A stretch of 64,000 nt of DNA from Opitutales bacterium (GTDB lineage: Bacteria; Verrucomicrobiota; Verrucomicrobiia; Opitutales; Oceanipulchritudinaceae): contig SLNJ01000059.1 of NCBI GenBank assembly GCA_007133065.1, positions 1 to 64,000 on the forward strand, read 5' to 3'. The notes beneath the pieces were generated by a model, which was not told the DNA's origin, did not search any database, and worked only from the letters and a program-made list of their open reading frames with translations. Both the position numbers and the translations under genes were made by a program. Shown piece after piece: positions 9,678 through 19,269 of this stretch (position 1 is the first letter of the stretch; each line of letters begins with the position of its first letter).

Positions 9678-10376
9678 ATGCAGGCCGCCGAGCTTTTCGT
9701 GTTTCCGGAATCGTTGCCGTTCCGGGATTTTTTTTTGTCCGAGGCAACGCCCTGGACCTGGGTCTCCCGGATCGCCGAGGCGCTCGAAGCATTCGTTTTC
9801 CCCGACGAGCGAACGCTTCCTGAGATTCCGCCCGGCCTCCATCTCTCCGGCCCCGTTTATTTCGGCCAAGGCGTTCGTCTTCCTCCCTACGGAAGCATCA
9901 TCGGACCCGCCTGGATCGGCGACGATTGCACGCTCCTTCCCGGCGTGTACATCCGGGGCCGGGTTATCGCGGGACGCGGATCCGTTCTCGGGCATTGCTG
10001 CGAGTACAAAAACGCACTCCTCCTCGAACGAGTCGAAACGCCGCATTTTAATTACGTCGGCGACTCGGTCCTCGGGAACGGCGCCCACCTGGGAGCCGGA
10101 GCGGTCTGCGCAAATCTGAAACTCGCACGCGACGAGGTCATCGTACGCACGCCCGACGGCGGCCGCGCGCCCTCCGGACTCACAAAGCTCGGCGCGCTGA
10201 TCGGCGACGGCGCTGAAGCCGGCTGCAACTGCGTTCTCCAGCCCGGAACCATACTCGGCCGGCGCAGCGCCGTGGTCGCCCCCGCCTTCCACGGCTTCCT
10301 CCCGGCCGACACGCTCGCCCTCTCGGACATCCGTCCCCAATTTCTGCCGCGGGATGCGGGGACTCAGGGGAGCTGA
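9678..10376 (+). CDS. left-handed beta-helix GlmU-like nucleotidyltransferase/acyltransferase fragment family
   Basis: The 232-residue protein starts at ATG 9678; the longer open frame upstream runs through the tRNA and is not coding. After about 50 N-terminal residues (PESLPFRDFF and PWTWVSRIAEAL are conserved-looking) come imperfect hexapeptide repeats of the LbH fold, such as IIGPAWIGDDCTLLPGVYIR, and later GALIGDGAEAGCNCVLQPGT. It resembles the C-terminal acetyltransferase half of GlmU or stand-alone UDP-N-acetylglucosamine pyrophosphorylase-like proteins in PVC bacteria. No N-terminal pyrophosphorylase signature is present. The likely role is sugar-nucleotide acyl transfer, which is inference. 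A terminator-like hairpin lies inside codons 9-20. Confidence 0.65.
   Translation: MQAAELFVFPESLPFRDFFLSEATPWTWVSRIAEALEAFVFPDERTLPEIPPGLHLSGPVYFGQGVRLPPYGSIIGPAWIGDDCTLLPGVYIRGRVIAGRGSVLGHCCEYKNALLLERVETPHFNYVGDSVLGNGAHLGAGAVCANLKLARDEVIVRTPDGGRAPSGLTKLGALIGDGAEAGCNCVLQPGTILGRRSAVVAPAFHGFLPADTLALSDIRPQFLPRDAGTQGS
9703..9736 (+). terminator. intrinsic terminator of tRNA-Gly, embedded in the next ORF
   Basis: TTCCGGAA (9703-9710) pairs with TTCCGGGA (9720-9727) around a 9-base loop, with one G-T wobble, and is followed by nine T (9728-9736). It lies 33 bases after the tRNA, where the tRNA terminator is expected. It also lies inside the 5' part of the GlmU-like gene. Confidence 0.75.
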
Positions 10377-10482
10377 CACGTTCTGGAGGGCATTTCCAAC
10401 CAATGCCGGTCAACGTTTCGTCAGGAGTCGACCACAAGGAGAATTTCTTGCGATCGCCGCCTCGCTCCCGTACCGTCTGCCG

Positions 10483-11223
10483 ATGGTGGACACAGAACAA
10501 GTTCGGCTCCAGAAGTTCCTGGCAGCCCAGGGGGTCGCATCGCGACGCCAGGTCGAGGCGATGATCGTCGATGGCGCCATTCGCGTGAATGGCACCATCG
10601 CCACGCTTGGAACGAAAGTGGACCCGGCCCGGGACCGCGTCACGGTCCGCGGACGCGCTGCGGTCTCCCGCACAACCGGGCCCGTTACCCTCCTCGTGAA
10701 TAAACCGCGCGGGCTCATCTGCAGCCACAGCGATCCCCACCACACCCGAACGATCTACAACCTCATCCCACCGCCCTGGAATCGGCAACGCCTCCTCTGC
10801 GCGGGACGGCTCGACAAGGAGAGCGACGGGATGGTCATCCTGACCAGCGACGGCGACCTCATGCAGCGGCTCACACACCCGGCGCACCGGGTTGTGAAAC
10901 GCTACCTGGTCACCCTCAGCCGGCCATTTCAGCCAGCGCACCGAAACCTCATCCTCGACGGTATCGTGGATGATGACGAACGCCTCCGGGCCGAGAAGAT
11001 CGTTCCGGTGAAACGGGGCCGCAACGCGGAGTGTTCCCTTGAGGTACACCTCGAACACGGTCGCAAGCGCGAGATTCGCCGCCTTTTCGAACACTTCGGC
11101 TACTTCGTCGAGCGCCTGCACCGGTTCCAGATCGGTTCGCTCCAGCTCCGCGGGGTCGGCCCGGGCCGCGTCCGCGCACTCTCCCGGGCCGAAATCGAGC
11201 GCCTTTTCGAAAACCCGAGCTGA
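10483..11223 (+). CDS. ribosomal pseudouridine synthase, RsuA/RluB/RluE family
   Basis: It isomerises a specific uridine in 16S or 23S rRNA. An S4 RNA-binding domain is at the N-terminus (about 5-60; RLQKFLAAQGVASRRQVE). The catalytic motif GRLDKESDGMVILTSDG carries the presumed catalytic Asp at residue 111. VNKPRGLICSH and the C-terminal KREIRRLFEHFGYFVERLHR complete the family pattern. The start at 10483 removes a 43-codon extension without similarity and brings the S4 domain close to the N-terminus, as is usual. Whether it is RsuA (16S) or RluB (23S) cannot be decided. It follows the GlmU-like gene by 106 bases. Confidence 0.85.
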   Translation: MVDTEQVRLQKFLAAQGVASRRQVEAMIVDGAIRVNGTIATLGTKVDPARDRVTVRGRAAVSRTTGPVTLLVNKPRGLICSHSDPHHTRTIYNLIPPPWNRQRLLCAGRLDKESDGMVILTSDGDLMQRLTHPAHRVVKRYLVTLSRPFQPAHRNLILDGIVDDDERLRAEKIVPVKRGRNAECSLEVHLEHGRKREIRRLFEHFGYFVERLHRFQIGSLQLRGVGPGRVRALSRAEIERLFENPS

Positions 11224-11291
11224 CGCCCGGTCCAAATCCCATTGAATTTCAAGTTGCCAACGGACGCGTATCGAGCTTAGTTAAGGTTCTT

Positions 11292-11570
11292 ATGACCAAA
11301 TCTGAACTCATTGAATCCGCCCTTTCAAAGCTCGACTCGGACGCGACCAAAGCCGATGTCGAACGTAATCTGAACGCAATTCTCGCCGCGATCACCGAGG
11401 GATTGAAGCAGGACGGTTCCGTCGCCCTGGTCGGCTTCGGGACATTCTCCGTCACGCAGCGTTCGGCCCGCACCGGCCGCAACCCGGCCACCGGCGCCGC
11501 CATCCACATCCCCGCCTCCAAGTCGGTCAAATTCAAGGCCGGCAAAGGATTGGTCGAGAAGTTCAACTGA
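11292..11570 (+). CDS. hup: HU/IHF-family DNA-bending protein
   Basis: A 92-residue nucleoid protein that binds DNA as a dimer. The helical N-terminal half (MTKSELIESALSK) is followed by the beta-arm region, with the family signature GFGTFSVTQRSARTGRNPAT and the PASKSVKFKAGKGL end. Length and motif order match HU. An AAGG Shine-Dalgarno lies 5 bases upstream of the ATG. A possible promoter, TTGCCA with TAGTTA 18 bases further, precedes it. It converges with nth 28 bases downstream. Confidence 0.92.
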   Translation: MTKSELIESALSKLDSDATKADVERNLNAILAAITEGLKQDGSVALVGFGTFSVTQRSARTGRNPATGAAIHIPASKSVKFKAGKGLVEKFN

Positions 11571-11598
11571 ACCCGATCCCCCCGGAGGGAGGGTAGCA

Positions 11599-12252
11599 TC
11601 ACGCCCTGCGTGCCTTCCGGGGTCGCTTTCGCCGCGGGAAACACGCCCGACAGATCGAACAGTGTAACCCATCGCAGCTGCGTGCCGGGCATTCTTCCCG
11701 TCCCCAGAAGATCATTCGAAGGTGGAGTGTGTTCCATGCTTCCCTGGGAAAAAGCCGCTTCAAATCGGCTTCTGTCTGGGTCACGCTGCGTCCGTCAGTG
11801 AGTTCCCATACCTGCGCGAGCCGATGAATGTGCGTGTCCACCGGGAAAGCCGGCTCTCCGAATGCCTGCGCCATAACAACGGATGCGGTCTTGTGCCCAA
11901 CTCCCGGGAGTGCTTCCAACGCGGCCATATCGCGGGGCACGCACCCGCCGTGGCGCTCCAACAGCAGCCGCGAGAGCTGTGAGATCGCCCTGGCTTTCGC
12001 CGGAGCGAGACCGCAGGGGCGGATGATTTCCTGGATTTCCTCCACTGGGATTCGTGCGATCGTCTCCGGGCGATCAGCCCGCGCGAACAGGATCGGCGTC
12101 GTTTTGTTCACTTGTTTGTCTGTGCACTGTGCCGACAGCAGAACGGCGATCAGCAGCGTGTAGGGATTGCTGTGCTGCAATGGGACCTCAATTTCCGGAA
12201 ACCGGCGCTCGAGCGTTGTTTGGATGTAAGCTGCACGTTCTCGCTTTCGCAT
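11599..12252 (-). CDS. nth: endonuclease III (DNA glycosylase/AP lyase)
   Basis: Base-excision repair enzyme that removes oxidised pyrimidines. The helix-hairpin-helix motif is LPGVGHKTASVV with catalytic Lys121, and the catalytic Asp is 139 (VDTHI). The usual 4Fe-4S cysteine loop is altered. Cysteines are at 188, 193, 198, 201 and 204 instead of the C-x6-C-x2-C-x5-C spacing of the E. coli enzyme, so the cluster, if present, must use another set. Length (217 aa) is normal. It is divergent from gcvP. Confidence 0.9.
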   Translation of the reverse strand: MRKRERAAYIQTTLERRFPEIEVPLQHSNPYTLLIAVLLSAQCTDKQVNKTTPILFARADRPETIARIPVEEIQEIIRPCGLAPAKARAISQLSRLLLERHGGCVPRDMAALEALPGVGHKTASVVMAQAFGEPAFPVDTHIHRLAQVWELTDGRSVTQTEADLKRLFPREAWNTLHLRMIFWGREECPARSCDGLHCSICRACFPRRKRPRKARRA

Positions 12253-12416
12253 CCCCTCAGTGTGCCCGGCGGTAACGGGGTGGCAAGTGTCACCTGCGGG
12301 GATTGCGCCTCACGCTCGTGGCGCGACGCCATCCTCAGAATGGGTCGGCGTGCAACGCCGGCGCAGCAGTGGCGGCCGTTCGCAGGACCTGCATCCTTGC
12401 CAATCCCGGGAAATGG

Positions 12417-12444
12417 TTTACGTTCCGGGAAACACTCGTATAAC
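12417..12444 (+). promoter_or_regulatory. candidate gcvP promoter close to the start codon
   Basis: TTTACG (12417-12422) and TATAAC (12439-12444) are separated by 16 bases. The start ATG follows only 8 bases after the -10 box, and no Shine-Dalgarno is seen. If this promoter is used, the mRNA would be leaderless. Confidence 0.35.
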
Positions 12445-12452
12445 CCTTAGAT

Positions 12453-15400
12453 ATGCAAGAATCCGACGCCAGTTTTTCACTTCCACCGTTGCCGTACAAC
12501 CCGGCGGAGCTGCCGCGGGAAACCGCGCGGCATTACATCCCGGGCTCGGACAAGGAAATCGACGAAATGCTCGAAGAGATCGGGATGCAGACGCTTTCCG
12601 ACCTGTACGACCATGTGCCGGAGTCGGAGCGTTTCCCCGAGGCGCCGGCTCTGCCCGAAGAACTCAGCTACGAGGAACTCCAGCAGCGGATGGCCGCCCT
12701 CGCCGCACGCAATCGAACCGCCCTCTCGTTTATCGGGGACGGACTCCCCAACTGCTCGGTCCCGGATATCGTCCCGTACGTCCTGAACATCCGCAATCTG
12801 ACCACGGCCTATACCCCCTACCAACCGGAACGCAGCCAGGGCACGCTGATGACCCACTGGATCTACCAGTGCCTCATGTCTCAACTCACCGGATTCGAGG
12901 CGATCAACTCCTCCCTGTACGACCGCTCCACCGCGATTTTCGAAGCCATCTGCACCGCGATTCGACTCGCCCGGAAAGCGGACACCGTTATCGTCCCTCA
13001 AGCCCTCTACCCGGGGGACATCGAAGTCCTCCGTACCCTGGCTGCAGAAACCGCAATCCATATCGTCGAAACGCCTCTCGATCCCGCCACCGGCACCATC
13101 GACCGCGGTGCCCTGCAGGATGCGATTACGGATAACTCCGGACGGATCGCCGCGATTGTGATTCCTCAGGTGAACTGCCTCGGTATCATTGAGGATGTCC
13201 ACAGTCTGACCGATCTCGTACACGCCCACCGCGCGCGCGCGATCGCCGTCGTCGATCCCCTCCTCCTCGGACCCGGGGGGCTCGTCGAGCCGACCGCGTA
13301 CGGCGCGAAAGGCGCCGACATGATCGTTGGCGAGGCTCAGCACCTGGCGCTCGGACCCAATTTCGGAGGCCCCGGCCTCGGCCTCTTCGGCATTCGTTTT
13401 AACGACACGGTGAAGAACGACATCCGCCAGACCCCCGGCCGATATGTTGGGAAAGCGCGCGACCTCAACGGCCGGGATTGCCGCGTCATGGTGATCTCCA
13501 CGCGGGAACAACACATCCGAAAGGAGAAGGCCACCTCCAACATCTGCTCGAATCAGGCCTACCTTGCGACGATTGCCGGAGCCGCACTTCTCAGCCGCGG
13601 CGACGACGGGATCGGCGCGATGCTTCAAAACATGCGGCAGCGTGCCGCCGATGCCTTCCGACGCCTCACCAGCGTGCCCGGTGTGAACGCGGCATTCCCC
13701 GCGGCGCCGTTCTTCAACGAGTTCGTCCTCGAACTCCCGACACCGCCCCAGGACCTGCTGGACGCCGCGCGGCACGCCGGGATTCACGCCGGCGTTCGCG
13801 TCACAGAGCGCGTGCCCGGCCGTCAACGCCTCCTTAAGATCAGCTTGTCCGACTGGCATTCCCCGGAGGACATTGACCGACTCACCGCGGTTTTCGAGAA
13901 GCATTTCGGCGTGCCCGAGGAGCGGGGTGCCGAGCCGCAGGAGATCCAGGAGTCGTTATTGCGATCCACGGCTCCCGGTCTGCGAAGCTTTCCGACCGAG
14001 GAGATCCAGCATTACTACGACCGCTTGGGCAACCTGAACGCAACGCCCGACGACGCACCGTACCCCCTGGGATCGTGCACGATGAAATACAATCCCTACA
14101 TCAACGACTGGGCCGCCTCGCTCGATGGGTTTACATCCGTGCATCCCCAGGCGCCTGTCGCCGATGTCCAGGGAAGCCTCGAGCTGCTCTACGAGATTCA
14201 GGAGTGGTTTAAGCGGATCACCGGCCTCGGCGCAGTGACCACCCAGCCGGTGGCCGGAGCCCAGGGCGAACTCGTCGGACTCAAACTCTTCCAGGCCTAC
14301 CACCACTCCCGGGGCGAATCACACAGGGACGTGGTCTTCATCCCCAAGTCCGCTCACGGGACCAACTTCGCGACCGCGATCATGGCCGGGTTCTACACCG
14401 GGGTCTCCAACGGCGAGCGTCGCGGAATCGTCCTGCTCGAAGCCGATCAAGCCGGCCAGATTGATATGGATGATTTCAATGCCAAGCTCGGGGAGTACGG
14501 CGACCGACTCGCCGGCGTCATGATTACCAATCCGAATACCAGCGGGATCTTCGAAACGCATTTCAAATCCATCGCGGATCAAGTGCACGCCGCCGGGGGG
14601 CTCATGTACATGGACGGTGCGAATATGAACGCGATCGCCGGATGGGTCGACCTCGGCGCGCTCGGCGTCGACGCCGTACACAACAACCTGCATAAGACAT
14701 GGACAATTCCTCACGGCGGAGGGGGCCCCGGCGATGCCATCGTTGCCGTCTGTGACAAACTCGCGCCGTTCCTTCCGGGATTCCAGGTCGAAAAGGATCC
14801 GGACGGACGCTTCCAGCCGGTCAGGCCCGCGCAAAGCATCGGATCCTTCCATCGGCATTGGGGGAATTTCGCCCACAAGGTGCGCTGTTTCACCTACCTG
14901 TTGCGGCTCGGCCGCGCAGGCGTCCCCCGCATGTCCGGGGTCGCCGTTCTTGCAAGCCGATACCTATACCATCGCCTGCTCAAGAGCTATCCAGCCCTTC
15001 CGCCGAACACGGAGGAGATCCCGCGGATGCACGAGTTCATCATCACGCTCTCGGAATCCGACTTCCAGCGGATCGAATCGGTCGGGATTCCACGCGCCAC
15101 CATCATCGGACGGGTGGGAAAACTCTTTCTCGACTTCGGATTTCACGCCCCGACTGTCGCGTGGCCCGAAACGTTCGGGCTCATGATCGAACCGACCGAG
15201 AGCTACTCCAGAGTCGAACTCGATCGCTTCGCCGAATCCGTCGAGGCGATTGGTCGGTTGATCCGGGAGCACCCCGAGGTGCTCAACTACACGCCGTTTT
15301 TTACTCCAGTGGAACGGATCGATGACGTCAGCGCCAACCGGCATCTCTGCCTCCACGAACCGATCATCGAACTGCCTCAGGTTCCGGAAAACCGGCTGCC

Positions 15401-15494
15401 GCTCAGCGAGCTGCTGACCATGCCAGTCGAATCCATCTACCGGAGGATCGTCGAGGCGGCGGAGGCGAGGTCCAACCCGGTCAAGGCGGAGTAA
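12453..15494 (+). CDS. gcvP: glycine dehydrogenase (decarboxylating), P-protein, both halves in one chain
   Basis: PLP enzyme of the glycine cleavage system. It decarboxylates glycine and passes the aminomethyl group to lipoyl-GcvH. The 1013 residues contain the GcvPA half (about 1-480, starting PPLPYNPAELPRETARHYIPG) and the GcvPB half (about 500-1013). In the second half NNLHKTWTIPHGGGGPG holds the PLP-binding Lys748. The PA half keeps SYEELQ, TPYQPERSQGTLM and the NICSNQ segment. Many bacteria encode the halves separately; here they are fused in the order A-B. No gcvT, gcvH or lpd lies in the window, so the partners are elsewhere. No glycine riboswitch is seen upstream. Confidence 0.93.
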   Translation: MQESDASFSLPPLPYNPAELPRETARHYIPGSDKEIDEMLEEIGMQTLSDLYDHVPESERFPEAPALPEELSYEELQQRMAALAARNRTALSFIGDGLPNCSVPDIVPYVLNIRNLTTAYTPYQPERSQGTLMTHWIYQCLMSQLTGFEAINSSLYDRSTAIFEAICTAIRLARKADTVIVPQALYPGDIEVLRTLAAETAIHIVETPLDPATGTIDRGALQDAITDNSGRIAAIVIPQVNCLGIIEDVHSLTDLVHAHRARAIAVVDPLLLGPGGLVEPTAYGAKGADMIVGEAQHLALGPNFGGPGLGLFGIRFNDTVKNDIRQTPGRYVGKARDLNGRDCRVMVISTREQHIRKEKATSNICSNQAYLATIAGAALLSRGDDGIGAMLQNMRQRAADAFRRLTSVPGVNAAFPAAPFFNEFVLELPTPPQDLLDAARHAGIHAGVRVTERVPGRQRLLKISLSDWHSPEDIDRLTAVFEKHFGVPEERGAEPQEIQESLLRSTAPGLRSFPTEEIQHYYDRLGNLNATPDDAPYPLGSCTMKYNPYINDWAASLDGFTSVHPQAPVADVQGSLELLYEIQEWFKRITGLGAVTTQPVAGAQGELVGLKLFQAYHHSRGESHRDVVFIPKSAHGTNFATAIMAGFYTGVSNGERRGIVLLEADQAGQIDMDDFNAKLGEYGDRLAGVMITNPNTSGIFETHFKSIADQVHAAGGLMYMDGANMNAIAGWVDLGALGVDAVHNNLHKTWTIPHGGGGPGDAIVAVCDKLAPFLPGFQVEKDPDGRFQPVRPAQSIGSFHRHWGNFAHKVRCFTYLLRLGRAGVPRMSGVAVLASRYLYHRLLKSYPALPPNTEEIPRMHEFIITLSESDFQRIESVGIPRATIIGRVGKLFLDFGFHAPTVAWPETFGLMIEPTESYSRVELDRFAESVEAIGRLIREHPEVLNYTPFFTPVERIDDVSANRHLCLHEPIIELPQVPENRLPLSELLTMPVESIYRRIVEAAEARSNPVKAE

Positions 15495-15707
15495 CGGCGC
15501 GCCGTAGCGCAAAGCGCGGAGGCGAATCCCTACCATGTATCGGTAGTCCTGCGATGTGGTCCGACACGCCCTCGCCCCCGGATCAGATCACCCTTCCGGC
15601 CACCTCGAACACGCAGCAGCGGCGCTTCTACGATTTCGAGGCAGCCTCCTGGGAGACCGTGCCGCGGTCCCGATAAGAGCGATCGGCTGTCGCGGTGTGA
15701 GCGTTCA

Positions 15708-15739
15708 CCACTCCACCACTCCGCCACTCCGCCACTCGG
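15708..15739. repeat. four tandem 8-mers CCACTCCN
   Basis: CCACTCCA, CCACTCCG, CCACTCCG and CCACTCGG stand head to tail just beyond the nrdJ stop codon. They lie in the 250-base space between the convergent gcvP and nrdJ genes. No terminator hairpin with a T run is seen in this space. Confidence 0.6.
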
Positions 15740-15744
15740 CCCCC

Positions 15745-18700
15745 TTACTCCCCGCAACCGCCCTCCTTGTAACCGCAGGAGACATTGCGGCATTGGCGGC
15801 ACTTTCCGTCCTGAATATAGGTCATCTGACCACACTTTGGACAAAGGTTCGCGCTGTTGCGCTGCAGGACGGTCGGCTTTTCGGGGTCGGCCGGTGGAAT
15901 CGCGGCCACGGCTTGGGGTCCGCCTCCTGCGCCATCCACCACGCCGGGCTCGAGGGTTGCGCGTATCGCTGATTCACCGTGATCGACCACCAGATCCGGT
16001 CCCGGACTCGTCAGGTTGATCAGACGGCGCTCCGGAGCCGGAAACAGCCAATCCAGCACCCGCATGATCAGGTCGACGAGACTCGAACAGGTCTTGATTT
16101 CGCTCGTGCGAGCCCCCTCGGAATCATCGCCCACCTGCGCGAACCCAGACGGTTCGAAAGCCATGTACCGAAAGTCGTGAATGATCTCGTCCAAGGGTAC
16201 ACCATACTGCAACGAAACCGAGATGGATTTGCAGTACGCCTCCAGCAGTCCGCTCGCAAATGTGCCGGTCTGCCCGACGCGTCCAAAAATCTCGCCGCAT
16301 CGTCCATCCGGGTAGACCCCCACCGTCAGGTACCCGCGCAACGCGCCGCCGATCTGGAACTTTACCGTCTGGGCCATGCGTCGCCCGCGCAGCTTGCGCC
16401 GGCGCGGCTTCGATGCCTCGCGCAACGAAGCCTCCATACGACCCCGGGCCGCTTCGACCAATTGGTTCCACACATATTCGGGATCGTGACGGCGTCCCTC
16501 CGGCGTGTCCACGCGGTATACGGAGTTGGCCTTGCTGTCCGCACGAAACAGCGCGATGCACTTCACGCCCAAATCATGACACTGCATGAAACACTCCTCG
16601 ATGTCCTCCACCGTCGCCGTGTGCGGCAGATTAACGGTCTTGGAACTCGCGCCGCTGATGAAAGGCTGAATCGCCCCCAGCATCCGCATGTGCCCCATCG
16701 GCGCAATCGACCGCTTGCCGTTTCCATTGCAGACCGAGCAGTCGAAGACCGCCAAATCCTCTTCCTTGATGAACGGCGCCTCCTCCAGGTGGTTCGAGCC
16801 GTTGAGAATCAGGTATTCATTCTCGGTCAATGCGGCGTCGTGCGCCCGGTTCCGCAACGCGAGAATCCGGCTCTCAACCGCCTGGAGCGTGTGCTCCGCT
16901 GCACGCACCGCCTCCCAGGCGCGACGCACCGGCCCGTCAAGCCCCTCGCGCCACGTCCGCATCAGGTGCTCCGCCGCCTGCGTGACACCGCCAGCCGCCA
17001 CGATCAACCCGTCCAGCCCCGCACACTCAAAGGCCGCTTCACGCACGGTCGCCGCGTCGTACCCCAGCCGTGCCAGGCCCCGCAACGCCAGCCGGTTGAA
17101 CATCTTCAGCGACCCACCGCCCGAAAGCTGCTTGTACTTCACGAGACTATAGTCTGGTTCAATCGACGTCGTACCCTCGTCGTAGCACCCCAGCGGAGCG
17201 GAAATCGTTCCGGTCGGCGCCATGACCGTGACAAACGAGTTCCGGAAGCTGTCCGCCTCGCACAGTTCGCTCCAGATCTCCGAAGCTTTGGCGGTGACCT
17301 TCTCAATGCTTGCAAGGCGCGCGCCGTCCATCGCCTCGGGCCGAACGAATGATCGGGCATAGGCGAGCATCGCGTCGCGCCCGGAGAGGCCCTGCGCCTT
17401 CGGCAATTGCTTGCCGCGCTCCTTCCAGATCGTTTCCACCCGCTCCTGGATCGTCTCCGAATCCGACATCGGCAGCTGCGCCGATACCTCGTGAATCGCG
17501 GCGTGCAGGCGAACGACCTCCTTCAAATCACCCTCCGTACGCTCGTACGCCGGATACGGTCCCAGCTCCCCGCCGAGTTCAGCGCTCGCCTGCAGCGCCG
17601 CCGCCGTCAGGAGACTCGTCAGTTGACTCGCCACCCAGCGGCCCTCATCCGAGTCATACGGCACGCCGAGCGCCATCAACGCTCCCCCGAGATTGGCGTA
17701 CCCGATCCCGGTCGTCCGGTACATCCGGGTCCCTCGAGCGATCTCCGGAATGGGGAACCCTCCACGCTCCACGTTCAAGTCAGCACAGATCATCGCAAGA
17801 CGCGACATGTGCACCAGGAGGTCTGCATCGAAGGTCTGCGTCTCGGGATCGAGCAGCCGGTACGCGTTAAAACTGGCCAGATTGCACGATGTGTTGTTCA
17901 AATGCAGGTACTCGCTGCAGGGATTCGACGTCGTGATGTCCCCGTCGCGCTTGACCGGATTCCACAGGTTGATCCAGTCGTTGTTGTGCTGGCCCGGCTC
18001 GCCGTTATCCCAGACGCTCCGCGCCATCGCCCGGAGCAGCTCTTCCGCCTTGAACCGCTCCGCCTCGTGCTCCGGATTCGTCACCCAGCGCGTCGCATAT
18101 TCGCCCTTCGCCTGATACGACTGCCAGAAATCGCCCTTCAGAGAAACAGAGTGATTCGCGTTCTGATGTGCCAGTGTGTCGCCGTATAGCATACTGTCCA
18201 TGTGGCTGTCGTAGACAGCCTCATTCGCAACAGGCAGACGCAACACGAGTTCCGCCGCCATCCGCTCCTCCGGTGTCCCCTCGACACGCTTTTTTCGGGC
18301 GATTTCGATCAGGTTAACCCGCACGTTGTGCTCCCGCAGAACGATCTTCGCTATATGCTCCTGGTCGTTCTTCGCAGCGATGAACCGGAAAATGTCCGGA
18401 TGATCCCCGAACAGGATCACCATCCGGGCGGCGCGACGGGTCTTGCCCCCGCTCTTGATCGCCCCGGCCATCCGGTCCCATCCGCGATCGAATGAAATCG
18501 GCCCCGAGGACCTGCCCTTGCCCGTGATCGGCTCGACGGACGAGCGCAACGTCGAGATGTTGATCCCTACCCCCGAACCGCTCGCGAATATCCGGCCCTC
18601 GGTCATGAGATGCCCCAGGATCGACTCCATGTCGTCCGACACTTCCGTCAGAAAACAGGCCGAACACTGAGGGTGCGAGTACACGTTGTCGAGCTCGTGC

Positions 18701-19269
18701 ACCTCCGGCGTGTCCTGACCGGTTGCGTGATAGGCACGATTGCCACGTCCTCCGAGGATCTCACGGAGGTCCGGACGGCCCCAGCGCCACTGCTCCCAAT
18801 GCCCCACGTTGAACCAGACCGGGCTGTTCGGAGCCCACATCTGGCGCACCAGCATCGCTTTCAGCTCCTCGTTGAAAACGCGCGCATCATCCAGCGTCGC
18901 AAAATAACCTTCCTCCCACCCCCATACCGTGTAGGTGTTCGCAATCCGGTCGAAAACGTGGCGGAAACTCTCCTCGTACTCGGGACTCCCGGCCTCCCTT
19001 CCGAAGAGATACTTGTCCGCAACGATCGTCGCCGCGTTCTCGTCCCAATGTGCCGGAACCTCGACCCCGAGCCGCTCAAATCGAACTCCTCCGGTCGCCC
19101 AATCATGAATCCGTATATCCCGGCGTTCCCACTGGCACTCCTCAAACGGGTGCTGGTTGGGCGACGTCAGAACCCGCTCGATGTGCAGCCCGCCGAGCAG
19201 ATTCTTGCGCTCGGGAAGCTGGATGGGAGGTCCGGAACGGGATTCGAGAAGGGAGAGATCGGTCGGCAT
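15745..19269 (-). CDS. nrdJ: adenosylcobalamin-dependent (class II) ribonucleotide reductase
   Basis: Reduces ribonucleotides to deoxyribonucleotides using a B12-derived radical, with or without oxygen. The 1174-residue protein shows the class II core: PNSPVWFNVGHWEQW near the N-terminus, the finger SGSGVGINISTLRSS, NPCSEYLHLNNTSCNLASFN and MAPTGTISAPLGCYDEG. The C-terminus has four Cys in two CxxC pairs and ends GGCGE, the zinc-binding tail of the long NrdJ form (TIGR02504 type). The start at 19269 (MPTDLSLLES) drops 44 upstream codons that lack similarity. No cobalamin riboswitch or NrdR box is recognised upstream. The gene implies access to B12. Confidence 0.93.
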   Translation of the reverse strand: MPTDLSLLESRSGPPIQLPERKNLLGGLHIERVLTSPNQHPFEECQWERRDIRIHDWATGGVRFERLGVEVPAHWDENAATIVADKYLFGREAGSPEYEESFRHVFDRIANTYTVWGWEEGYFATLDDARVFNEELKAMLVRQMWAPNSPVWFNVGHWEQWRWGRPDLREILGGRGNRAYHATGQDTPEVHELDNVYSHPQCSACFLTEVSDDMESILGHLMTEGRIFASGSGVGINISTLRSSVEPITGKGRSSGPISFDRGWDRMAGAIKSGGKTRRAARMVILFGDHPDIFRFIAAKNDQEHIAKIVLREHNVRVNLIEIARKKRVEGTPEERMAAELVLRLPVANEAVYDSHMDSMLYGDTLAHQNANHSVSLKGDFWQSYQAKGEYATRWVTNPEHEAERFKAEELLRAMARSVWDNGEPGQHNNDWINLWNPVKRDGDITTSNPCSEYLHLNNTSCNLASFNAYRLLDPETQTFDADLLVHMSRLAMICADLNVERGGFPIPEIARGTRMYRTTGIGYANLGGALMALGVPYDSDEGRWVASQLTSLLTAAALQASAELGGELGPYPAYERTEGDLKEVVRLHAAIHEVSAQLPMSDSETIQERVETIWKERGKQLPKAQGLSGRDAMLAYARSFVRPEAMDGARLASIEKVTAKASEIWSELCEADSFRNSFVTVMAPTGTISAPLGCYDEGTTSIEPDYSLVKYKQLSGGGSLKMFNRLALRGLARLGYDAATVREAAFECAGLDGLIVAAGGVTQAAEHLMRTWREGLDGPVRRAWEAVRAAEHTLQAVESRILALRNRAHDAALTENEYLILNGSNHLEEAPFIKEEDLAVFDCSVCNGNGKRSIAPMGHMRMLGAIQPFISGASSKTVNLPHTATVEDIEECFMQCHDLGVKCIALFRADSKANSVYRVDTPEGRRHDPEYVWNQLVEAARGRMEASLREASKPRRRKLRGRRMAQTVKFQIGGALRGYLTVGVYPDGRCGEIFGRVGQTGTFASGLLEAYCKSISVSLQYGVPLDEIIHDFRYMAFEPSGFAQVGDDSEGARTSEIKTCSSLVDLIMRVLDWLFPAPERRLINLTSPGPDLVVDHGESAIRATLEPGVVDGAGGGPQAVAAIPPADPEKPTVLQRNSANLCPKCGQMTYIQDGKCRQCRNVSCGYKEGGCGE

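Noticed and set aside
12253-12452. Glycine riboswitch ahead of gcvP
   Set aside because: The conserved aptamer core sequences are absent.
12477-13904. 475-codon minus-strand frame inside gcvP
   Set aside because: Antisense shadow; gcvP is unmistakable on the plus strand and the shadow has no domain pattern.
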